From assembly GCA_012518765.1 (NCBI GenBank), contig JAAYRN010000179.1, forward strand, positions 1-39,482: DNA of 39,482 nucleotides. The letters run 5' to 3'. Below are positions 21,846 through 31,082 of this stretch, piece by piece. This stretch comes from Bacteroidales bacterium. Its GTDB lineage: Bacteria; Bacteroidota; Bacteroidia; Bacteroidales; WCHB1-69. The translations under genes and the position numbers were made by a program. The notes under the pieces were generated by a model. The model ran no database searches, was not told the DNA's origin, and worked only from the letters and a program-made list of their open reading frames with translations. The first letter of the stretch is position 1, and each line of letters opens with the position of its first letter.

Positions 21846-22502
21846 ATGAATTACAACACAACTAAAGAAAAAATCACCATCAAGGAATATGGTAGACATG
21901 TACAAATGATGGTTGACTATTTACTATCTATAGAAGATAGGGATTTGCGAACTTTACAAGCTAAAGCAACCGTTAGAACTATGGCTTGCTTTTCGCCTGG
22001 TACCAAAGATACTCCCGATTATTGGCAAAAATTATGGGATCACTTACATATCATTTCTAACTATGAATTAGATGTAGACAGCCCTTTTCCTAAACCTGAA
22101 CCATCTGATATAGAAGCTAAACCATCCAAAATAGCATATCAGAAAAATCAAATTCTTTATCCCCCTTACGGAAAATTAATTGAAGAAATCATAAAAAGTG
22201 TAGCCGAAGAACCCGATTCTGAAGAAAAAAACATGTGTATTGAAAATATTGCCGTACATTTAAAAAAACAATATTTACTTTGGAACAGAGACTCGGTAAA
22301 CGACGACATGATTGTAGAGCAATTAGAAACACTTTCTAACGGAAAATTAAAATTAAAAGAAGACTTTCAGTTTCCTGCAACTAAAGATTTATTAGAACAA
22401 TTACCTAAGGTTCAAGAAAATAAAAAGAAAAACAACAATCAACCCAAGAGAACAAACACGGCTACACAATCTACCAAAAAGAGAAGAAAAAAGAGAAAAT
22501 AA
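21846..22502 (+). CDS. DUF4290 domain protein
   Basis: The 218-residue protein matches the Bacteroidota-specific DUF4290 family. It begins MNYNTTKEKITIKEYGRHVQ and has DYWQKLWDHLHIISNYELDV and PPYGKLIEEIIK, with a mainly helical domain over residues 1-175. The last 35 residues are a low-complexity tail rich in Lys, Asn, Gln and Arg ending KKRRKKRK, possibly binding nucleic acid or ribosomes; that is inference from charge. trxB follows after 20 bases. No function is established to my knowledge. Confidence 0.9.
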   Translation: MNYNTTKEKITIKEYGRHVQMMVDYLLSIEDRDLRTLQAKATVRTMACFSPGTKDTPDYWQKLWDHLHIISNYELDVDSPFPKPEPSDIEAKPSKIAYQKNQILYPPYGKLIEEIIKSVAEEPDSEEKNMCIENIAVHLKKQYLLWNRDSVNDDMIVEQLETLSNGKLKLKEDFQFPATKDLLEQLPKVQENKKKNNNQPKRTNTATQSTKKRRKKRK

Positions 22503-22522
22503 CACCATAAATAAATTGACAA

Positions 22523-23461
22523 ATGAAAGAAGATAAAACAAAATGCTTGATAATTGGCTCTGGTCCAGCAGGCTATACTGCTGCCATTTATGGCGCTCGT
22601 GCCAACTTAGAACCTATTCTTTACGAAGGTATGCAACCCGGAGGACAATTAACCATTACCACAACGGTAGAAAATTTTCCCGGCTATCCCGATGGGAAAA
22701 AAGGTTCTGAAATCATGAACGATATACGTCAGCAAGCCTTAAATTTTGGTGCTGACATTCGACAGGGAGAAATTACATCGGTTGATTTTTCAAAACGTCC
22801 TTTTGTTTGTAAAAGCGACGACGATACAACCATCATTGCCGATACAGTTATTATTGCTACCGGTGCTACTGCCCGCTGGTTAGGCTTACCTTCCGAAGCC
22901 ACTTACAATGGTTTTGGTGTTTCGACCTGTGCTACATGCGATGGGTTTTTCTATAAAGGAAAAACCGTAGCCGTAGTAGGTGGTGGCGATACAGCTGCCG
23001 AAGAAGCTACTTATTTATCTAAATTATGCAAAAAAGTATATCTTGTTCATCGTAGAGATGAATTAAGAGCGAGCAAAGTAATGCAAGAAAGAGTATTTAA
23101 AACTCCTAATATTGAAATCGTTTGGGATCATGTTCCTGTAGAAATTTTGGGAGAAAGCAAGGGTTTTGCTAAAAATGTTACAGGTATTTTATTAGAAAAC
23201 ACCAAAACTAAAGAAAGAAAAACAATTTCCTTAGACGGCGTTTTTATAGCCATCGGACACCATCCTAATACGGAACTATTTGAAGGACAAATAGAATTGG
23301 ATGACGAGAAATACATTGTTACTCAGGCAGGTACGTCCAAAACAAGTATAGAAGGTATATTTGCAGCTGGCGACGTACAAGACCGCAATTATAAACAAGC
23401 TATCACAGCTGCTGCTTTGGGATGCAAAGCCGCTTTAGACGCAGAGAGATTTTTAGGATAA
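22523..23461 (+). CDS. trxB: Thioredoxin-disulfide reductase
   Basis: TrxB is a cytosolic FAD flavoprotein that reduces thioredoxin with NADPH. The 312-residue product has the normal length: FAD-binding GSGPAGYTAA (12-21), the redox-active cysteines CATC at 136-139, the NADPH-binding loop VVGGGDTAAEEA and HRRDELRAS, and the C-terminal FAD-contact motif GIFAAGDVQD followed by QAITAAALGCKAA. It lies 20 bases behind the DUF4290 gene and converges with the AddB-like gene with only 3 bases between stop codons. Confidence 0.98.
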   Translation: MKEDKTKCLIIGSGPAGYTAAIYGARANLEPILYEGMQPGGQLTITTTVENFPGYPDGKKGSEIMNDIRQQALNFGADIRQGEITSVDFSKRPFVCKSDDDTTIIADTVIIATGATARWLGLPSEATYNGFGVSTCATCDGFFYKGKTVAVVGGGDTAAEEATYLSKLCKKVYLVHRRDELRASKVMQERVFKTPNIEIVWDHVPVEILGESKGFAKNVTGILLENTKTKERKTISLDGVFIAIGHHPNTELFEGQIELDDEKYIVTQAGTSKTSIEGIFAAGDVQDRNYKQAITAAALGCKAALDAERFLG

Positions 23462-23464
23462 AAA

Positions 23465-26233
23465 CTACAACTCTCGCATACATATTTTATTATATTCACA
23501 CCATTCGCACCGCTCTTGTTTGTCGGTTTGCGTAAAACTTAGGTTGGAATTGTTGATATTTGCTATGGTTTGTTGCAGCAAAATGGCAAACTCTTGAAAT
23601 AGTGTTTCTGTGAGTTCAATTTGTCCATCAATACTTAATTTAAGCTCTTCTTTTATACTTCTAAATGACACTATTTGAGCATTTAATGGGGTTTGATTGT
23701 TGCTTTTGTATTGCAAAAAAGCATAAAACATCAATTGAAAAGCAACGGGAAAATCACCCGAGAATAAATCTTCTATATTTTTGATTTTTAAACTATTAGA
23801 ATCCACCCTACCTGTTTTATAATCCACTACTGTAACCACGCCTCCCCTATTATCTAAACGATCGGCAATGCCTTTCAATTTATAAATTGGAAAACTATTC
23901 CCCTCCAACATACATTCAAGTTTTTTTTCAAAATCTATTACACTTGAAATAGTTTTGTCATTTAATTGTTTGTTAAATATTTCCAAATAATCTTTTACAT
24001 ATTTGAGCACAATATGAAATATCAAATGATTTTGTTCGTACATCAAATCCTCTTCTTTCAACTCCATATGAGTAACTTTAGAGTCTAAAAAAGATTGTAA
24101 AACAATATCTTCCAATTGTTTACTTGTAGGTACAGTAAGTCTTGCATATTGATTGTTTAAAACAGATTCCAATACCTTATGTACAACACTTCCTATGACA
24201 TTGGCTTGTATTTCTTCAGTAATCGACTCTGTTTCTTTTACTTTTAAGACATCTTGATAGTAAAATTTCAGCGGACAACTCAAATAACGATTGAGCATAG
24301 AGGGTGAAAAATGAGGAATGGATTGAATTGTTTTTAGGATATCCTCTGTCTTAGTAATCTTCACAACAAGAGGATTTTCTGTTTTTATTTTGGGATAAGC
24401 CATTACTGTTTCACTGATAGAAATATGTGAAAACCGATTCCATTCTGAATTAATTTGACGAATAAATCTACTTTTTTCCATTTCTTTCGTTTGGCTATCA
24501 AGACTATATAGCAAGAAAATACTTTTAGCTCGCTGTAATAATCTATAAAAATGATAGGAAAATATAGCTTCGTTTTGGGTAAAAGTTGGAAGGTTGTAAT
24601 AACTTTTCACATCGTAAGGAAGAAAAGAATCTAATGATTTTTCAGAAGGTATAATTCCCTCATTAACAGACAGTATAATTACATGGTCAAAATCAAGGGT
24701 ACGGGTTTCTAACATTCCCATTATTTGCAAAGAACTCATGGGATTACTCTTAAATGAAAGCGATAAAGTAGATGCAAATTGCTCAAAAATAAAACGATAG
24801 GACTTAATATTGTGTTCTATTCTTTGAAACAATTCAGTAAGATAAGACATGTGATCTAAAAATAAATCAATGATTTGTTTATCAATCCCTTCCAAATCTG
24901 TTTTGTAATTTTTAATCATATTTAAATATTCGGAAATATAGCGAGTAACTGACTCTGCATCCGATATTTTTTCATACAAATCGGCGAGTATTTGTTTCAA
25001 AAAAGAAGGAAAAATGTTACATAAATCCATTAATTCTTCTTTATTGTAATAAAGTTTTCCTTTTTTAAGGTAGTTTTCCAAAAAAACATCGACTTCCACC
25101 CCCGATTCTTTTAAAACAGACTGAATATAAGGATTATTAAAAATCAAAGACAAATCTTTATGATAAATAGAATCTCCTGATTTTAGTTTGTTTTCAATAA
25201 TCACAAACAAATTGTATATCAATTTGTATAACTGTGTATTACGCATAGAAAGCCCCATAGTTATATTGGCTTTTGAGGTATCAATGGCGTGTAACACAGG
25301 GAGTAACAAAGTTTCATCTGCCAATACGATGGCTGTTGTTTTATTTTCTCCAATAGATGCCAATATATTTGACAAACAGGTAGTTTGTAAAACGCCTTGA
25401 GGAAACCCCATGATTTTCACTTTTTTAGGAATAGTTTCTATGTATTGTTTCTCGAAATTCCAAGTAGTTAGGTTTAAATTTTTCTTCAATTTGCGTAAAA
25501 ACACACCCGCCTCTTGCAAACCATCTTCCATATACCATTTGTCTGCATCTACATAAAAATCAGCTAATTGTTCTTTAATTAAATAATCGACAATTCCCCA
25601 TTCCGCTTGTTGCAAGGCATTGAATCCCACAAAAACATATTTTTCATACGGGAAATTTCGTGTAATTTCTTCTCTTTTTTCAAAAGCAATACGGTACAAC
25701 AAACCCTGATATGCCGTTTTATTTTTCAGTAATTCCTCTTTAAAATGTGTGTATAAATGGTGTAAATTTCTAAAAAAGTTCAAGTATTTTCTCTGATAAT
25801 CACTCAATTGACTTTCTTCTTTTCCAAAAAAACTCATTTCTTTGATAGATGAAAGACTCGAAAAAACATCTTCGGGATTTGCCAACGACAAATCAATATC
25901 GTTAAAATCCTGCAAAACAATTTTTGCATCGCCTATAAAATCATAAAAATCGTGCTTGTCAAACACATTTATTTTTTTATTTATGTTGTACAGCATAATT
26001 AAAAGCTCTTCTGGATTTATTGTAGATAAACCGCTGATTTGCTGCATAAATTCTTCAATAGAAAGAAAATCGGGGAGCAAAAATGTTCCTTTTATTTTTT
26101 GATGTAAATGATACTTCAAGTGAACAATACTACGGTTCGAAGGCATGATAACACATAGATTGCTCAAAGAATTTTTATATTTTTCTAAGAGTTTATCGGC
26201 TATAAGTGATAGAAAACTTTGACTTTCTGTCAT
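23465..26233 (-). CDS. AddB-like PD-(D/E)XK nuclease with iron-sulfur cysteines
   Basis: The 922-residue protein looks like the AddB subunit of an AddAB (RecBCD-type) recombination nuclease: an inactivated helicase-like N-terminal part and a C-terminal RecB-family nuclease. The nuclease core shows H685 (GSVVHKVLE), D791 in GIADRLD and D804/K806 in VVDYKTG. Four cysteines placed as in AddB's iron-sulfur staple are present: C653 (LSCPLKFYYQ) and C909, C912, C918 in CEWCEYNKIC at the C-terminus. I see no Walker A glycine-lysine loop at the N-terminus, where MPSNRSIVHLKYHL occurs instead. An AddA helicase partner is not adjacent or in the window. It starts 10 bases after the S9 peptidase gene and ends in TAG. 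Confidence 0.85.
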   Translation of the reverse strand: MTESQSFLSLIADKLLEKYKNSLSNLCVIMPSNRSIVHLKYHLHQKIKGTFLLPDFLSIEEFMQQISGLSTINPEELLIMLYNINKKINVFDKHDFYDFIGDAKIVLQDFNDIDLSLANPEDVFSSLSSIKEMSFFGKEESQLSDYQRKYLNFFRNLHHLYTHFKEELLKNKTAYQGLLYRIAFEKREEITRNFPYEKYVFVGFNALQQAEWGIVDYLIKEQLADFYVDADKWYMEDGLQEAGVFLRKLKKNLNLTTWNFEKQYIETIPKKVKIMGFPQGVLQTTCLSNILASIGENKTTAIVLADETLLLPVLHAIDTSKANITMGLSMRNTQLYKLIYNLFVIIENKLKSGDSIYHKDLSLIFNNPYIQSVLKESGVEVDVFLENYLKKGKLYYNKEELMDLCNIFPSFLKQILADLYEKISDAESVTRYISEYLNMIKNYKTDLEGIDKQIIDLFLDHMSYLTELFQRIEHNIKSYRFIFEQFASTLSLSFKSNPMSSLQIMGMLETRTLDFDHVIILSVNEGIIPSEKSLDSFLPYDVKSYYNLPTFTQNEAIFSYHFYRLLQRAKSIFLLYSLDSQTKEMEKSRFIRQINSEWNRFSHISISETVMAYPKIKTENPLVVKITKTEDILKTIQSIPHFSPSMLNRYLSCPLKFYYQDVLKVKETESITEEIQANVIGSVVHKVLESVLNNQYARLTVPTSKQLEDIVLQSFLDSKVTHMELKEEDLMYEQNHLIFHIVLKYVKDYLEIFNKQLNDKTISSVIDFEKKLECMLEGNSFPIYKLKGIADRLDNRGGVVTVVDYKTGRVDSNSLKIKNIEDLFSGDFPVAFQLMFYAFLQYKSNNQTPLNAQIVSFRSIKEELKLSIDGQIELTETLFQEFAILLQQTIANINNSNLSFTQTDKQERCEWCEYNKICMREL

Positions 26234-26243
26234 TATTCTGATT

Positions 26244-28265
26244 TTATTTTAACCATTTATCTAACCAACCCATAAATTCTCGTTGCCACAAAATAGAATT
26301 TTGAGGTTTTGTAACAAAGTGAGTTTCATCGGGATAATACAAAAACCGACTGGGGATATTTTGTAGCTGAGCAGCATTAAATGCTTCCATAGATTGAGTA
26401 TAGGGTATACGAAAATCGTAACCTCCGTGTATGATTAAAATAGGTGTGTCCCAGTTTTTCGCAAATTTATGAGGTGAAATATCGTAAATATTCTTATTTT
26501 TTTCATCCCAATAAGGACCGCCTAAGTCGTGATTGGCAAAAAACATTTCTTCCGTACTTCCGTACCAACTTTCTAAATTAAACATGCCGCAGTGAGAAAT
26601 AAACGTTTTGAAACGCTTGTTGTGATTCCCTGCCAACCAAAACGTTGAAAACCCACCATAACTCGCTCCTACACAACCCAATTTATTTTCATCTACATAA
26701 GGTTCTTTAGCCAATTCATCTATGGCTGACAAATAATCTTTCATGTTTTGACCGCCATAATCCTTGCTGATTTGGTCGTTCCATTCCTTTCCAAACGTAG
26801 GTAATCCTCTTCGATTGGGAGCCACAATCACATATCCGCGAGAAGCCAACATTTGAAAGTTCCACCTATAAGAAAAAAACTGACTTATCGCCTGCTGTGG
26901 TCCTCCTTGGCAATATAAAATAGTCGGATATTTTTTAGTTTTATCGAAATTTGGAGGTAAAATCACCCAAACCAACATTTTTTTATTGTCGGTTGTGGTT
27001 ATCCAACGTTTTTCTACTTGAATAGATGCTACAGTTTTCAGCACCTCTTGATTTATAGTTGTCAAGCGAGTTTCTTTGCCTGTTTTTATGTTAATAGAAT
27101 AAATATCAGCAGGTTCTAACATTGATTCTTTTACTCCTATCAATGTTTTTCCTTGCAAGGATATGCTTTTATAATCGTGAGTTCCTTGGGTCAATTGAGT
27201 GATGGTATTCTTAGCTATATCCAACACAAATATCTGATAGGTAGCATGAATACCGCTGATAAAATATATTTTTTTACCATCGGATGAAAAAGTAAAATTA
27301 GATGCACTTTCTTCAAAATGTTCCGAATAATTTTTAGCGGTATTTTTCTGGAAATCATACAGCATTATATTTAACTTATCCGATTCAAATCCAGGAGTAA
27401 ACATACTTGCCCACACCATTTGTTTACCGTCAGGTGAAAAAACGGGCGACAAATCGTAACCCTTATTCGATTCGGTTAAATTAGTGGTTTTAGCTGTGGA
27501 TATGGAATACATGTATACACCTGAATTAGTAGAAGTTGCATATTCTTTCCCCGACATTTTTTTACAAACATATAAAACATTTTTTCCATCGGGACTAAAG
27601 CTAATATCCGATATATCTCCTCCGGGAAACATGGGCGATTCGTATCTTTCGCCTTTCATAATATCTATTTCTTGGGAAAAATCAGGATAATTTGCAATAA
27701 AAATATGGCTATACATTTCGTCTTCCCAGCGATTCCAATGGCGATACATCAAATCGTCTATTATTTTTGCATTTGCTTTGGGCAAATCAGGATATACATC
27801 TTGTACCGTTTGGTCAATTTTTACATCTTTGGTGTACAAAATTCGCTGTAATGTAGGGTCATAAACAAAACCTGTAATTCCTCCTTCTACTTTGGATATT
27901 TGAATGTTATTGCTACCGTCGGCATTCATTTCCCATAATTGGTCTTCATAAATATAGCCGATTTTTTTTCCATCGGGACGCCAACAAGCATTGTATTCAT
28001 GAGCAGGTGTATGGGTGATTTTTTTGTATGCACCTCCTTGAGCAGGCATTACATATAAGTCGGTATTGCCTTTGTTTTCCTCTACATTGTAGTAAGTAAT
28101 TGAAAATAAAATAGTTTTACCATCGGGAGAAAGTTTTACATTGCTCAAACGACCCAACTTCCACAAAAGTTCGGGTGTATAAATTTCTATTTTTTCTTGT
28201 GCATTAATCATAGCATTCATTAGTACTGTCGATAAAAAAATTAAAAAAAACGTCTTGTTCTTCAT
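26244..28265 (-). CDS. S9 family peptidase, DPP5-like
   Basis: The 673-residue product is a prolyl-oligopeptidase-family serine peptidase resembling periplasmic dipeptidyl-peptidase 5 of Bacteroidales, which removes dipeptides during peptide feeding. It has a signal peptide (MKNKTFFLIFLSTVLMNAMINA), an N-terminal beta-propeller with repeated SPDGK motifs (about 30-410), and a C-terminal alpha/beta hydrolase domain. Catalytic residues are Ser535 in GASYGG, Asp617 in HGGYDF and His649 in DETHF. It lies 36 bases after the cytidylyltransferase gene and 10 before the AddB-like gene. Co-transcription with these is plausible but functionally unrelated. Confidence 0.93.
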   Translation of the reverse strand: MKNKTFFLIFLSTVLMNAMINAQEKIEIYTPELLWKLGRLSNVKLSPDGKTILFSITYYNVEENKGNTDLYVMPAQGGAYKKITHTPAHEYNACWRPDGKKIGYIYEDQLWEMNADGSNNIQISKVEGGITGFVYDPTLQRILYTKDVKIDQTVQDVYPDLPKANAKIIDDLMYRHWNRWEDEMYSHIFIANYPDFSQEIDIMKGERYESPMFPGGDISDISFSPDGKNVLYVCKKMSGKEYATSTNSGVYMYSISTAKTTNLTESNKGYDLSPVFSPDGKQMVWASMFTPGFESDKLNIMLYDFQKNTAKNYSEHFEESASNFTFSSDGKKIYFISGIHATYQIFVLDIAKNTITQLTQGTHDYKSISLQGKTLIGVKESMLEPADIYSINIKTGKETRLTTINQEVLKTVASIQVEKRWITTTDNKKMLVWVILPPNFDKTKKYPTILYCQGGPQQAISQFFSYRWNFQMLASRGYVIVAPNRRGLPTFGKEWNDQISKDYGGQNMKDYLSAIDELAKEPYVDENKLGCVGASYGGFSTFWLAGNHNKRFKTFISHCGMFNLESWYGSTEEMFFANHDLGGPYWDEKNKNIYDISPHKFAKNWDTPILIIHGGYDFRIPYTQSMEAFNAAQLQNIPSRFLYYPDETHFVTKPQNSILWQREFMGWLDKWLK

Positions 28266-28301
28266 GGTATTATTTTGATTTATAGTATGATAATAAATTA
28301 T

Positions 28302-28991
28302 TTACAAATTAGAATCCATATACTTTTCGAGCCAACGTAAATCTTCCTGATGTGTTAACTTGATATTTGTTGGACAACCTTTTACGATGGCTATTTTTTC
28401 TTGCGGTAAATAGTTAAAAACAATTGCGGTATCGTCTGTAGCCTTAAAATTAGCGTGTTGCATTGCTATTTTAAAAGCATTTTTTAATACAGACATTCGA
28501 AATGCTTGTGGTGTTTGCACATTAAATAAAGTAGAACGATCGAAAACATTGCTGATAGCCTGATTATCCAAGGATTGTATGATAGTATCCGTTGTTTCTA
28601 CAACAACTGTCGCCGCCTGATGAGATTGCATAGCTTTTAAAATATTACTTATAATCAACTGACTAATCATAGGACGTGCCGCATCGTGTAAAATTAATAT
28701 ATCCTGGTCGTTATTTTTATAATAATCTAATACTGCAAGTGTTGACAAATAACGCTCACTGCCACCTTGAATAACAGTTTTTACTTTACTGTATTTTGCA
28801 GTAAATATAGTACATTTCGACACATAATCTGAGGGAACTACTAAAATAATTTCATCAATATCAGCATGTTCTTGAAACGCCTCTATGGAATATTCGATTA
28901 CTAATTTTCCATTAAGTGCTAAAAATTGCTTGGGAGTATTTTCTCCAAAACGCTTACCGCTTCCTCCTGCCAATATAGCTGCTATGTTCAT
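28302..28991 (-). CDS. IspD/TarI-type cytidylyltransferase
   Basis: The 229-residue enzyme transfers CMP from CTP to a sugar- or alditol-phosphate. The signature loop is AAILAGGSGKRFG, followed by TPKQFLALNGKLVIEYSIEAF, ILHDAARPMIS, FNVQTPQAF and ATDDTAIV. It could be IspD (2-C-methylerythritol 4-phosphate, isoprenoid synthesis) or a TarI/Bcs1-type enzyme making CDP-ribitol or a similar donor. The N-terminus and the TDDTAIV segment remind me more of the polysaccharide-linked type, and the ATG overlaps the stop of a glycan aminotransferase gene by four bases. A LicD gene lies about 9 kb away. No TarJ-type reductase is present. Substrate therefore left open. Confidence 0.85.
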   Translation of the reverse strand: MNIAAILAGGSGKRFGENTPKQFLALNGKLVIEYSIEAFQEHADIDEIILVVPSDYVSKCTIFTAKYSKVKTVIQGGSERYLSTLAVLDYYKNNDQDILILHDAARPMISQLIISNILKAMQSHQAATVVVETTDTIIQSLDNQAISNVFDRSTLFNVQTPQAFRMSVLKNAFKIAMQHANFKATDDTAIVFNYLPQEKIAIVKGCPTNIKLTHQEDLRWLEKYMDSNL

Positions 28992-30142
28992 TGTTTCACA
29001 ATTGTTTTAATTTCGTGAACTACGCTGTAAATATCTTCATCTGATAAAGCAGAACCCGATGGCAAGCACAAACCTTGATGAAATAAAGATTCCGACACTC
29101 CACTTTCGTAAAATGGATATTGCTGAAATACAGGTTGTAAGTGCATGGGTTTCCACAACAAACGCGATTCAATATTTTTACTTTCGAGGTATATTCTTAT
29201 GTCGTTGTTTGAACAATTGGTTTGTTTTTCATCTACAAGTATACAGCTCAACCAAAAATTAGATTCAAAATCTTCGGTTGGATTTTGCTGAACAGAAATA
29301 CCTTTTATATCTTTTAGCAAATCTGTATACAACTGGTGTATTTCTCTTCTTCGTTGAATATGAGACTCTAAAACCATCATTTGCCCTCTTCCTATTCCTG
29401 CACAAATATTACTCATTCGGTAATTATAACCTATTTTTTTATGGTGGTAATACGGACGATTTTCCCGCGATTGGGTAGCGTAAAATTTAGCTGTATCCGC
29501 ATCTTCGGCATGATGACAAATTAAAGCACCTCCTCCTGAGGTAGTTATAATTTTATTTCCGTTAAAGCTCAGTATACCAAAACATCCAAAAACTCCACAT
29601 TTTTTATATTTATAAACAGAACCTAATGCTTCGGCGGCATCTTCTACTATGGGAATATTAAAATCCTGTGCAATTGCCGAAATTTCGTCCATTTTAGCTG
29701 GCATTCCATACAAATGAACCACAATAATGGCTTTGGGATACTTTCCTGCCTCTGCTTTGCGATCCAAAATAGCTTTTCGTAATAAATCGGGCGACATATT
29801 CCATGTATCCCATTCACTATCGACAAATACAGGTTTAGCTCCTTGATAGACAATGGGGTTTGCACTTGCCGAAAAAGTAAAAGACTGACAAATTACTTCA
29901 TCCCCGTAAGTTACTCCTAACTGAATAAGAGCCAAATGAATAGCTGCCGTTCCAGAGGAAAGTGCTACCGCATGCAATGATTCTTTGTTGTTTCCTAAGT
30001 AGTTTTCTAATGCCTGTTCAAAAGCATCTACATTGGGACCCAAGGGAACCACCCAGTTGGCATCAAAAGCCTCTTTGATAAACTCTTGCTCCTGTCCTCC
30101 CATGTGAGCCAGCGACAAATAAATTCTTTTGTTTTCCTCCAT
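28988..30142 (-). CDS. PglE-like sugar aminotransferase (DegT/DnrJ/EryC1/StrS)
   Basis: The 384-residue PLP enzyme belongs to the sugar aminotransferase family and resembles PglE-type enzymes that convert a UDP-4-keto-6-deoxy-N-acetylhexosamine into the 4-amino sugar. Features are the phosphate-binding ALSSGTAAIHLAL, SFTFSASANPIVYQGAKPVF, the PLP-contacting VEDAAEALGS and the Schiff-base Lys197 in FNGNKIITTSGGG, with NYRMSNICAGIG further on. Its ATG overlaps the stop of the phosphoglycosyl transferase gene by one base, and its end overlaps the cytidylyltransferase start. The 4,6-dehydratase that would feed it is not in the window. Confidence 0.92.
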   Translation of the reverse strand: MEENKRIYLSLAHMGGQEQEFIKEAFDANWVVPLGPNVDAFEQALENYLGNNKESLHAVALSSGTAAIHLALIQLGVTYGDEVICQSFTFSASANPIVYQGAKPVFVDSEWDTWNMSPDLLRKAILDRKAEAGKYPKAIIVVHLYGMPAKMDEISAIAQDFNIPIVEDAAEALGSVYKYKKCGVFGCFGILSFNGNKIITTSGGGALICHHAEDADTAKFYATQSRENRPYYHHKKIGYNYRMSNICAGIGRGQMMVLESHIQRRREIHQLYTDLLKDIKGISVQQNPTEDFESNFWLSCILVDEKQTNCSNNDIRIYLESKNIESRLLWKPMHLQPVFQQYPFYESGVSESLFHQGLCLPSGSALSDEDIYSVVHEIKTIVKQ

Positions 30143-30747
30143 TATTTATAAAAATTATCCAAGTCTTTACCTATAAACGTATACCAAAGTATTTTCATAT
30201 CTAAAAAGAAAGAATAATGTGCCAAATACGCTAAATTTATCCGAATTTTATCGGGAAATATCACGGTATCATTGTATAATACTGGATTTTCCACCTTGGC
30301 AAGTAATTCTTCTTCGTTTCTATATTTTAAAGTAGCTAAACCTGTAATGCCAGGACGAAGGCTTAGTATTTTTCGGTCATCTCCTTGTAATTTATCGGCA
30401 TAACCAGGTACATCGGGACGAGGTCCTACAAAACTCATGTCGCCTATTAGCACATTCCACAATTCGGGTAATTCGTCTAATTTTAAGCGTCTTAGCTTTG
30501 CTCCTAAGGGTGTAATACGCGATTCGCCCCTTACCGAAATGGGTGAGCCTCCATGATTAGCAACCATGGTACGAAATTTATACATTGTAAAACTTTTGCC
30601 GTTTCGTCCTATGCGTTGCTGCCGATATATAGCAGGTTGCTTGGGAGATTCTAATTTAACTAATATAGCTATTATCAATAAAATAGGGCTAAAAAACAAC
30701 AATCCTAACAAAGACACAATGCGATCAAAAATAAATTTTACAATCAT
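30142..30747 (-). CDS. Initiating phosphoglycosyl transferase (PglC type)
   Basis: The 201-residue protein is a monotopic phosphoglycosyl transferase that moves a phospho-sugar from a UDP-sugar to undecaprenyl phosphate, the first step of surface glycan assembly. It has the N-terminal re-entrant hydrophobic helix (LLGLLFFSPILLIIAILV), the YRQQRIGRNGKSF and MYKFRTM motifs, and the catalytic Asp-Glu dyad in DELPELWNVL, followed by GDMSFVGPRPDV. The size is that of the short PglC form, without the WbaP N-terminal domains. It is the first gene of its minus-strand unit; a -7 box lies at 30837-30844. Confidence 0.95.
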   Translation of the reverse strand: MIVKFIFDRIVSLLGLLFFSPILLIIAILVKLESPKQPAIYRQQRIGRNGKSFTMYKFRTMVANHGGSPISVRGESRITPLGAKLRRLKLDELPELWNVLIGDMSFVGPRPDVPGYADKLQGDDRKILSLRPGITGLATLKYRNEEELLAKVENPVLYNDTVIFPDKIRINLAYLAHYSFFLDMKILWYTFIGKDLDNFYK

Positions 30748-30806
30748 TTTTTTACGTGTTTTTTATACTTCTTTGCATTACTTTATATATATAATACCTC
30801 TATTAT

Positions 30807-30871
30807 CAGATGAAAACAATATAAATCTACTATAAGCAAAAGTACACTTTTTTTTGGCTCATCTGTTTTCA
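30807..30871. repeat. Inverted repeats around the glycan-operon -7 box
   Basis: CAGATGA (30807-30813) is complementary to TCATCTG (30859-30865), and TGAAAACA (30811-30818) to TGTTTTCA (30864-30871). The left and right blocks look like different phases of the same unit, CAGATGAAAA. They flank the minus-strand -7 box at 30837-30844. Confidence 0.55.
30837..30844 (-). promoter_or_regulatory. Putative -7 box (TACTTTTG) for the phosphoglycosyl transferase operon
   Basis: On the minus strand TACTTTTG fits TAnnTTTG; the start codon at 30747 is about 90 bases downstream. A TTTG at 30870-30873 is the nearest -33 candidate, with a long 25-base spacer. Confidence 0.55.
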
Positions 30872-30957
30872 AACAATTAATTTCTTTACTTGAAAAATGT
30901 AACTATCAATTGAATAAAATATTTTATTGAATTATGTTAAGAAATCTTTATTTTAAG

Positions 30958-30988
30958 TTGATTTATCAAAAAAATAATTATAACTTTG
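30958..30988 (+). promoter_or_regulatory. Complete Bacteroidota promoter before the lipoprotein
   Basis: TTG at 30958-30960 and TAACTTTG at 30981-30988 are separated by 20 bases, matching the -33/-7 arrangement of Bacteroidota housekeeping promoters. It is the best-formed promoter in the window and would give a leader of about 105 bases. Confidence 0.75.
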
Positions 30989-31002
30989 CCCCAGTATTCT
31001 AA

Positions 31003-31082
31003 AAGATTGATAATAGGTTCTACAATCTTGATAAGGAACAGTAGCCTATTGAATTGGCTAAAAAAATATTTTTTAGAACCTA
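31003..31082 (+). promoter_or_regulatory. Structured leader with competing stems
   Basis: Five pairings can be drawn: AAGATTG 31003-31009 with CAATCTT 31023-31029; TAGGTTCTA 31014-31022 with TAGAACCTA 31074-31082; AATAGG 31012-31017 with CCTATT 31045-31050; TAGCC 31042-31046 with GGCTA 31056-31060; and CTAAAAAA 31058-31065 with TTTTTTAG 31069-31076. Several share bases, so they exclude one another, as in an attenuator or riboswitch-like leader. No known riboswitch class is recognised. Confidence 0.5.
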
